Under the pieces are notes generated by a model that was not told the origin of the DNA, ran no database searches, and saw nothing but the letters and a program-made list of their open reading frames with translations. A stretch of DNA of 19,828 nt from an uncultured Eubacteriales bacterium (lineage in GTDB: Bacteria > Bacillota > Clostridia > Oscillospirales > Oscillospiraceae), in the NCBI GenBank assembly GCA_902465435.1, contig CABQNH010000034.1:1-19828 (forward strand), given 5' to 3'. Shown here in pieces: positions 15,610 through 19,828 of the stretch (positions within the stretch are counted from its first letter, which is position 1; each line of letters begins with the position of its first letter). The translations under genes were made by a program, and so were the position numbers.

Positions 15610-16542
15610 CTATCGTTTCTCCGCTACACGCAGCTTTGCGCTGCGCGCACGCGGATTTTCCGCAAGCTCTTCCTCGCCCGAAACAATGGGCTTCCTGGTT
15701 ATGATTTGAATCTGCGGCGTTTTCCCGCAGACGCAAACCGGAAACTCCGGCGGACAGGTACAGCCCTTCGCCGCCCGCTGCATCGAAAGCTTCACGATCC
15801 GATCCTCCAGAGAGTGGAAGGTGATCACAGCGAGCCGCCCGCCCGGATTGAGCCGCAGAATCGCCGCCTCCATCATTTCCCGCACGGCGTCAAGCTCGTC
15901 GTTGACCGCGATCCGAATCGCCTGAAAGCTGCGCTTCGCCGGATGCTGCTTTTCGCGCAGCGCCGCGCCGGGCATTGCGCTCTTAATCACTTCAACCAGT
16001 TCCAGTGTCGTTTCAATTGGGCGCTGAGCGCGGCGCTTTTCAATTGCCGCCGCGATCTGCGGCGCATAGCGCTCCTCGCCATATTCAAACAGGATCCTGC
16101 GCAGCTCCTCGCGCGGCCAAAGGTTCACGACCTCGTAGGCGCTCAGGCTGTCCTGCCGATCCATACGCATATCCAAAGGCGCGTCCGTCATATAGGAGAA
16201 GCCGCGCGAGCCGTCATCGAGCTGCGGCGAGGAAACGCCGAGGTCAAACAGCATGCCATCGACGCCCGCAATGCCAAGCCCGTCAAGGATCGCATCGATC
16301 TGCTTAAAATTTGAATGCACCAGCGTCACGCGGGCTTCGAACGCCCGCAGCCGCTCCGCTGCCGCCGCCAGCGCGACGTCATCGCGATCCACGCCGATCA
16401 GCCTGCCGGTCGTCAGGCGCTTTGCAATCTCATAGGAATGCCCCGCGCCGCCCAGCGTGCCGTCGAGATAAATCCCGTCGGGTCGAATCTTCAGCGCCTC
16501 GATGCATTCCTGCAGCAGCACGGATTTGTGTTCAAAGGGCAT
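15610..16542 (-). CDS. rsmH: 16S rRNA (cytosine1402-N4)-methyltransferase
   Basis: RsmH (MraW) methylates N4 of C1402 in 16S rRNA, tuning the ribosomal P-site. It is 310 residues, the usual length. The start MPFEHKSVLLQECIEAL is followed by the SAM motif YLDGTLGGAGHS (25-36), VDRD at 51-54, the DLGVSSPQLD and RGFSYMTDAPLDMRMD segments, SFQAIRIAVNDEL, and AVITFHSLEDRIVK in the C-terminal part. Its ATG shares one base with the mraZ stop (TGATG), indicating translational coupling. GGAG lies 5 bases before the start inside the end of mraZ. Confidence 0.98.
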   Translation of the reverse strand: MPFEHKSVLLQECIEALKIRPDGIYLDGTLGGAGHSYEIAKRLTTGRLIGVDRDDVALAAAAERLRAFEARVTLVHSNFKQIDAILDGLGIAGVDGMLFDLGVSSPQLDDGSRGFSYMTDAPLDMRMDRQDSLSAYEVVNLWPREELRRILFEYGEERYAPQIAAAIEKRRAQRPIETTLELVEVIKSAMPGAALREKQHPAKRSFQAIRIAVNDELDAVREMMEAAILRLNPGGRLAVITFHSLEDRIVKLSMQRAAKGCTCPPEFPVCVCGKTPQIQIITRKPIVSGEEELAENPRARSAKLRVAEKR

Positions 16543-16958
16543 CAGAACTCCAGCTCCTCCATCTCTGCGGCAATGCCGCCCGCATCCATCGCGGTCTGCT
16601 CCAGCTCATCGTATTCTGCGGCGTTCCAGATCTCCGCATGGTTGCCCTGACCAAGGAACATTACGTCCTGATCGATCCCCGCAAAGCGGCGCAAATCTGC
16701 CGGGAGCAGGAATCTTCCCTGCTTGTCCGGCTCACACTTTGTCGCATTGGCGAAAAGAAGCCGGATTTTGCGTGCCTTGGAAAGCGGCAGCGCGTTATAT
16801 CGCGCCATAATATCCTGCCAGCTCTCCAGTGTGTAAACGCTGAGGCAGTGATCCAGACCGATGGTGACATAGAATTCGTCGCCAAGCTCCTCGCGCAGCT
16901 TCGCGGGCACAAAAAGGCGTCCCTTTGCGTCAACCGTATGGCGATATTTGCCGACCAT
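16542..16958 (-). CDS. mraZ: Transcriptional regulator MraZ
   Basis: A 138-residue DNA-binding protein with two AbrB-like (SpoVT/AbrB) modules. Their repeated motifs are visible as DAKGRLFVPAKLR (about 10-22) and DKQGRFLLPADLR (about 78-90). MraZ proteins form rings and bind arrays of short direct repeats in front of their own operon, repressing dcw expression in Escherichia coli. Here it is the first gene of the cluster. GGAGG lies 7 bases before ATG. Four spaced TGG-type boxes lie in its leader (16971-17010), so autoregulation is likely. The acidic C-terminal tail (EMEELEF) is short. Confidence 0.97.
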   Translation of the reverse strand: MVGKYRHTVDAKGRLFVPAKLREELGDEFYVTIGLDHCLSVYTLESWQDIMARYNALPLSKARKIRLLFANATKCEPDKQGRFLLPADLRRFAGIDQDVMFLGQGNHAEIWNAAEYDELEQTAMDAGGIAAEMEELEF

Positions 16959-16970
16959 TCCGTCACCTCC

Positions 16971-17010
16971 GCTCCACTTTCCTCATTTTTCATCCATTTT
17001 GCTCCACTTG
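16971..17010 (-). promoter_or_regulatory. Probable MraZ operator: four boxes with exact 10-base period
   Basis: On the minus strand four decamers stand head to tail: GTGGAGC, ATGGATG, AATGAGG and GTGGAGC, each parted by AAA. The outer two are identical over at least 9 bases, and the inner two are degenerate. MraZ is known to bind TGG-core direct repeats with about this period. The array lies just after the predicted mraZ transcription start, so a bound MraZ ring would block early elongation or polymerase binding. Confidence 0.8.
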
Positions 17011-17017
17011 TAGGCAT

Positions 17018-17046
17018 AGTATATCGCATTGCGCTTGGAATTGCAA
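17018..17046 (-). promoter_or_regulatory. mraZ (dcw operon) promoter
   Basis: On the minus strand, TTGCAA (17041-17046) and TATACT (17018-17023) are separated by 17 bases. Transcription would begin near 17011, directly at the edge of the MraZ boxes, giving a leader of about 53 bases. It is the only convincing promoter upstream of mraZ. Confidence 0.8.
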
Positions 17047-17507
17047 CCTTTTTTCACACTTTCTTTTTGATTTTCTTCTGATTCTTTTGTGCTTTTCCTC
17101 CAAAAAACCGATTTTTGAACAAATGTTCGATTCCAATATCAAGAAATTCCTCCACAAAGCGCCGACCCGGTGCTCTGTGGAGGTTCCTCTCAAAATGTAC
17201 GCCCTATTCCTGTTTCTCCATCGGCGCAAGGCGAGGTCATTTGCGGGACGAATTGCACACGCTTCCGCCGCGCAGCGTGCCGCAGGCCCGCAGCCTGCCG
17301 CTTTCTGCGGCAGCGTGCCAAAAAAGGAATTCCCGGCACGCCGCCGGGCTGCAAAAAGCAGGAAAACCCGTGCCCTTCGCCATACACAGGCAGGGCACGA
17401 GTTTCCAAAGCAGGTCAAAGGAACGGATGTTCTTCTATTTTTTGAGCCATATTTGTTTGTATTTTTCAAGAAAGCATTGCACTTTGGAAGCAAAAAGGCC
17501 CCGAATT
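17047..17507. other. Gene-free, hairpin-rich stretch upstream of the mraZ promoter
   Basis: About 460 bases without a credible gene. The part next to the promoter is AT-rich and contains the LexA-like box. Next come GC-rich hairpins: 12-base arms at 17149-17160 and 17172-17183 (one G-U), CTGCCGC/GCGGCAG at 17295-17313, CCCGGC/GCCGGG at 17332-17348, and a longer imperfect palindrome at 17361-17406 with 8-base perfect inner arms. Open frames across it lack ribosome sites and protein-like composition. A structured non-coding RNA is possible but no known family is recognised. Confidence 0.5.
17116..17129. promoter_or_regulatory. LexA (SOS) box-like palindrome
   Basis: TGAACAAATGTTCG matches the Gram-positive LexA/DinR box CGAAC-RNRY-GTTYG at 13 of 14 positions, the first base being T in place of C. 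It lies about 70 bases upstream of the mraZ -35 element. No divergently oriented gene starts nearby, so mraZ would be the only obvious target. Confidence 0.4.
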
Positions 17508-17515
17508 TTAGCCTT
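17492..17515 (-). terminator. Weak candidate terminator after the DUF1003 gene
   Basis: On the minus strand, AAGGC (17511-17515) pairs with GCCTT (17495-17499) across an 11-base loop and runs into five T (17492-17496). The left arm overlaps the last codon before the stop. The stem is short, so this is tentative. Confidence 0.4.
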
Positions 17516-18038
17516 CATTCTGCCTTTTCCCCTGCGTCTTTTCCTCGTTTTCTTTCAGGCAGCGCAGGATATGCTCCTGTCTCTCCAAAATTTTCTCCAT
17601 CTTGTTGTATAGATCCTCGATCATGATCTCCGTCTTCAGATTGACCTTGTAGTCGTTCTCCGCACGGCGGCGATCCTTTTCCTCCTGCCGATTCTGGCTC
17701 ATCATAATCAGCGGCGCCTGGATGGCCGCCACGCAGGAAAGCACAAGATTCAGCAGGATAAAGGGATACGGGTCAAAGGCGCTGGCCAGCAGGGAATTGA
17801 TGACCATCCATGCCAGCAGCACGCCGGTAAAAGAGAAAATAAACGCCCAGCTTCCGGCAAATTTGGCGATTTGATCGGCAGCGCGCTGCCCGAGGGAATA
17901 TGCCTTTTTTGTCTCTTTGTCCGTATTGACGGACACCTTGCTGCTGGCCAAAAGGGCGAGAACCTCCTCGTCCGTCATGTCGTGTCGGATATCCGCAACG
18001 ATTTCACTGACCAGCCTTTTCTTTTCCTTTCTTTGCAT
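17508..18038 (-). CDS. DUF1003 family membrane protein
   Basis: A 176-residue protein clearly of the DUF1003 family, function unknown. The order is a charged N-terminus with HDMTDEEVLALL, the family segment GQRAADQIAKFAGSWAFIF leading into a membrane span (about 62-82), then the hallmark FDPYPFILLNL (88-98) and a second span (about 90-111) ending in QAPLIMMSQNRQ. A charged region DRRRAENDYKVNLK follows, then a probable coiled coil at about 140-170. The frame is open upstream to a TTG at 18167, but that extension is unlike the family. The ATG at 18038 fits, with AAAGGA about 9 bases before it. Its likely promoter (18417-18445) lies beyond repeat element A, giving a leader of about 370 bases. 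Confidence 0.92.
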   Translation of the reverse strand: MQRKEKKRLVSEIVADIRHDMTDEEVLALLASSKVSVNTDKETKKAYSLGQRAADQIAKFAGSWAFIFSFTGVLLAWMVINSLLASAFDPYPFILLNLVLSCVAAIQAPLIMMSQNRQEEKDRRRAENDYKVNLKTEIMIEDLYNKMEKILERQEHILRCLKENEEKTQGKRQNEG

Positions 18039-18235
18039 CCTCTCAATTCCTTTCGTCAGGCTGTAATGGGGCTGCTGCCTCCATTGGCAAGTGTGAACAC
18101 GGAAGATTCTCGCCAGACCGGCGTCGTTTGGCCGACTTGAAAAGTGCAGAAGGCTCAGGCCTTCCAAACCGAAGCCTCGGCGAAGAAGCCCCGGCGTCCG
18201 CCATGTGGAATTGCTGCAGCAGCTTCTAAAATTAG
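18039..18235. other. Leader region between the DUF1003 gene and repeat element A
   Basis: About 200 bases without a credible gene, probably transcribed leftwards as the DUF1003 leader. It contains a 6-bp hairpin GAAGGC-TCAG-GCCTTC at 18147-18162. A weaker promoter-like pair (TTGCCA, 17 bases, ATTACA on the minus strand, about 18063-18091) could give a shorter transcript. Confidence 0.4.
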
Positions 18236-18414
18236 GGCAGCACCGCGCAATTCGGCAAGCTGATTCGGCAAGCGATTTTTCCTCAAGTCACGGGTTGAAA
18301 TGTGCAGGAATGTTGAAATGTGCAGGAATACTGTATGTATTTCAAACTTTTCAAACCGCAGAATTGGCGGAAAGGATCCGCCGAAGCGCGAAGACGCAAT
18401 TGTGCGGTGCTGCC
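18236..18414. mobile_element. MITE-like element A with 17-bp terminal inverted repeats
   Basis: A 179-base element. The left end GGCAGCACCGCGCAATT (18236-18252) and the right end (18398-18414) are inverted repeats matching at 16 of 17 positions. It is flanked by TTAG on both sides (18232-18235 and 18415-18418), as expected of a 4-base target duplication. Internal TTCGGC/GCCGAA pairs allow further folding, and GGCGGA/TCCGCC forms a hairpin near 18367-18383. There is no coding capacity. The ends start with GG and the duplication fits YTAR, like the IS5 group of insertion sequences, but a parent element is not visible here (inference). Confidence 0.7.
18294..18329. repeat. 18-base tandem duplication inside element A
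   Basis: The unit GTTGAAATGTGCAGGAAT is present twice without change, back to back (18294-18311 and 18312-18329). Element B has a single diverged equivalent, so the duplication is specific to copy A and probably recent. Confidence 0.95.
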
Positions 18415-18416
18415 TT

Positions 18417-18445
18417 AGCATAGCACACCGCGAAGAGCGTGTCAA
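18417..18445 (-). promoter_or_regulatory. Leftward promoter, probably for the DUF1003 gene
   Basis: On the minus strand, TTGACA (18440-18445) and TATGCT (18417-18422) have a 17-base spacer. Transcription would start at about 18410, inside the terminal repeat of element A, and read through the whole element. The -10 overlaps the TTAG flanking duplication. Confidence 0.72.
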
Positions 18446-18474
18446 CGCTAACGGACAATTGCCGCTGTTCCTGC

Positions 18475-18503
18475 TTGAAAACGGCGCGCCCGCGTGCTAA
18501 AAT
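18475..18503 (+). promoter_or_regulatory. Rightward promoter, probably for the secreted nuclease gene
   Basis: TTGAAA (18475-18480) and TAAAAT (18498-18503) are 17 bases apart. Transcription would begin about 18510, right at the left edge of repeat element B, giving a leader of about 187 bases composed mostly of that element. It faces away from the leftward promoter at 18417-18445, with 29 bases between the two -35 elements. Confidence 0.7.
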
Positions 18504-18515
18504 AAAAACAACTAC

Positions 18516-18673
18516 AGCCGCACCGCGAATTCAGCAAACGCATTCGGCAAAATCAGCTTTGTGGGTCAAGGTTTGAAACGAACCGGAACACGCCGTGTAT
18601 TTTCCGCTTTTTGAACCGTTGGAGCCGCAAAAGCACCCGATCAAGGCCGAAGCTGCAATTGTGCGGTGTGATT
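18516..18673. mobile_element. Diverged second copy of the MITE-like element (B)
   Basis: It aligns with element A in the same orientation. Shared blocks include GCACCGCG near the left end, ATTCGGCAA at the same offset, a GGTTGAAA/GGTTTGAAA block, GTATTT...AACCG, and GCAATTGTGCGGTG at the right end. Its terminal repeats are more decayed than those of A. Flanks CTAC (18512-18515) and CTAA (18674-18677) could be a decayed 4-base duplication. The boundaries are approximate. It fills the 5' leader of the nuclease gene. Confidence 0.55.
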
Positions 18674-18696
18674 CTAAAGGAAGAGAGAGTTTACTT

Positions 18697-19828
18697 ATGA
18701 AGCAAGCAAAAAAGCGCCTGCTGGCTGCGGTCTTATGCATCGCCCTGCTCTGTGCGCTGTCCGTATCCGTTTTTGCGCAAACCGGAACGCCGGTTGCCAA
18801 CACCGGCGTTCGGCATCAGGTCTGCACCGCACTGAGCAAGCAGGCGCAGGCATACTATGTCGGCAGCTACAGCTACGAAACGCTTTCCGCATACAAGGGC
18901 GTCTATGCGCCGACGGACTCCTACGCCGCCACGCAGAACAATCCCCTGTACACAGCGCTCTATACGCTGATGAGCAGCACGCATACCCATTATACGGTTT
19001 ACCCCGGCTATACCGCAAACGCGCTGGCAACTTACTGGGAAAAGACCGACGCACAGAACGGCGTGGAAGGGTACTACTATTTTTATGCCGACATTCCGGC
19101 AAGTGAGTATGATTTCCAGATGAACCGCGAGCACGTCTGGCCGAAGAGCAAGGCCTCGTTCTTTCAGAAAAACGGCGGCTCGGATCTGCACCACCTCCGT
19201 CCCTCCGTGGGCGGCTTGAACAAGGCAAAGAGAAATTACATTTTTGCCGATCTAAACGGCAGCGGCAAGCCCTATCTTGTGGACGGCGTGCCGGGCATCT
19301 GGACAGGCGGCGGCTGTCTGGAGGTACGCGACAATGTCAAGGGCGACGTGGCGCGGATTCTGCTTTATGTATATGTCCGCTGGCAGCAGCCCAATTTGTA
19401 CACGGACGTATCCGAAGAGCTGCTCCCCACAATGGATGCGGACGACAGCCAGAACACCGGCATTCGCGCCATCAATGACCTTTCCACGCTGCTTTCCTGG
19501 TGCCAGTCCGATCCGGTGGACACCTGGGAAATGAGCCGGAACGACCAGGTTGAGAACGTTCAGGGCAACCGCAATGTGTTTATTGACTACCCCGAATTTG
19601 CATGGTTGATGTTCGATCTTCCCGTCCCCAATATGGTCACACCGTCCGGCAATGCATCCGGCGGCCACGAGCACCACTACACGCCCTCCGTGACGGCGCC
19701 GACCTGCACGGAGCGCGGCTACACGACCTACACCTGCACGGAGTGCGGGGAGAGCTATGTGGACGATTACACGGACGCACTGGGACATGACATGGTCACG
19801 GATGCAGCGGCCGTTCCGGCCACCTGCA
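18697..19828 (+). CDS. Secreted endonuclease I family nuclease with Cys-rich C-terminal repeat (partial, runs off window)
   Basis: 377 codons are visible with no stop before the window end. A signal peptide is clear: KKR near the start, a hydrophobic core, and a likely cut after VFA (residue 27). The endonuclease I (ββα-metal) core has NREHVWPKS at 143-151 with E145 and the catalytic H146, then DLHHLRPSVGGLNKAK at 163-178 with N175. In the Vibrio Vvn/EndA family the equivalent Glu, His and Asn bind magnesium and catalyse phosphodiester cleavage of DNA and RNA. After residue 323 a Cys-rich repeat begins (H326-H327-Y, C337, C347-TE-C350, LGH 362-364), and a second copy starts at the edge (PATC). 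Such repeats are common at the ends of secreted clostridial proteins. GGAAGAGAGAG precedes ATG. The likely role is extracellular nucleic acid degradation. Confidence 0.92.
   Translation, partial: MKQAKKRLLAAVLCIALLCALSVSVFAQTGTPVANTGVRHQVCTALSKQAQAYYVGSYSYETLSAYKGVYAPTDSYAATQNNPLYTALYTLMSSTHTHYTVYPGYTANALATYWEKTDAQNGVEGYYYFYADIPASEYDFQMNREHVWPKSKASFFQKNGGSDLHHLRPSVGGLNKAKRNYIFADLNGSGKPYLVDGVPGIWTGGGCLEVRDNVKGDVARILLYVYVRWQQPNLYTDVSEELLPTMDADDSQNTGIRAINDLSTLLSWCQSDPVDTWEMSRNDQVENVQGNRNVFIDYPEFAWLMFDLPVPNMVTPSGNASGGHEHHYTPSVTAPTCTERGYTTYTCTECGESYVDDYTDALGHDMVTDAAAVPATC

Noticed and set aside
240..17350. Shared GGCGGAA-type words in the three palindromic gaps as proof of one repeat family
   Set aside because: The shared words are about 10 bases and GC-rich, which is too little to separate common origin from base composition without a computed alignment.
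17130..17440. SRP RNA, tmRNA or RNase P RNA in the hairpin-rich gap
   Set aside because: None of the sequence landmarks I know for these RNAs could be found on either strand.
16990..17493. 167-codon minus-strand frame between mraZ and the DUF1003 gene
   Set aside because: It is Arg/Cys-rich without domain or ribosome site, and runs through the hairpins and the mraZ promoter.
18039..18167. N-terminal extension of the DUF1003 protein from a TTG at 18167
   Set aside because: The added residues do not resemble the family, and the ATG at 18038 has a ribosome site.
18236..18673. Elements A and B as a short CRISPR-like array
   Set aside because: There are only two long diverged copies with inverted ends, and no short identical repeats with regular spacers.
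19252..19788. 178-codon minus-strand frame at the right end
   Set aside because: It is antisense to the endonuclease I gene, whose motifs, signal peptide and ribosome site make the plus strand certain.

Overview
The window is almost entirely the division and cell-wall (dcw) cluster of a GC-rich, Gram-positive-type bacterium. Three things suggest an uncultured or gut-type member of the Clostridia (Oscillospiraceae/Ruminococcaceae-like). The gene order runs mraZ-rsmH-ftsL-ftsI(PASTA)-murE-murF-mraY-ftsW-murG-murA-ftsQ-ftsZ. A TrpR-like YerC regulator and an Hsp33 gene lie next to it. The secreted nuclease carries a Cys-rich C-terminal repeat of a kind common in clostridial secreted proteins. 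MurE has a DNPR motif, so the peptidoglycan should be of the meso-diaminopimelate type. The taxonomic placement is inference from gene order and protein style.

Region by region: two tRNA genes (Asp, cut by the window start, and Val) are read leftwards from a consensus-quality promoter at 177-205. To their right, also leftwards, is a tight three-gene unit, yerC-like regulator > methyltransferase > hslO, with 4-base stop/start overlaps. A strong terminator at 2485-2521 closes the dcw cluster behind ftsZ. Twelve dcw genes then occupy about 2.5-17.0 kb, all on the minus strand and mostly a few bases apart. They supply the lipid II pathway (murE, murF, mraY, murG, plus murA for the first committed step), the septal synthase pair (ftsW, ftsI) and divisome scaffold parts (ftsL, ftsQ, ftsZ). 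ftsZ has its own promoter. The cluster starts at a clear mraZ promoter followed by four TGG-type boxes spaced exactly 10 bases apart, a probable MraZ autoregulatory operator. murD, murC, murB and ftsA are not in the cluster.

Upstream of mraZ lies a 0.5-kb gene-free, hairpin-rich stretch with a LexA-like box. Next come a DUF1003 membrane protein gene (leftward) and a secreted endonuclease I family gene (rightward, cut by the window end). These two genes diverge from facing promoters, and each promoter reads straight into one of two related, diverged repeat elements (A and B). Element A has 17-bp terminal inverted repeats and a TTAG flanking duplication, which makes it MITE-like. Two other gene-free stretches (136-460 and 14647-15071) are also packed with nested inverted repeats. 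The second splits the otherwise compact operon between ftsL and ftsI. No CRISPR array, prophage or complete insertion sequence is visible.
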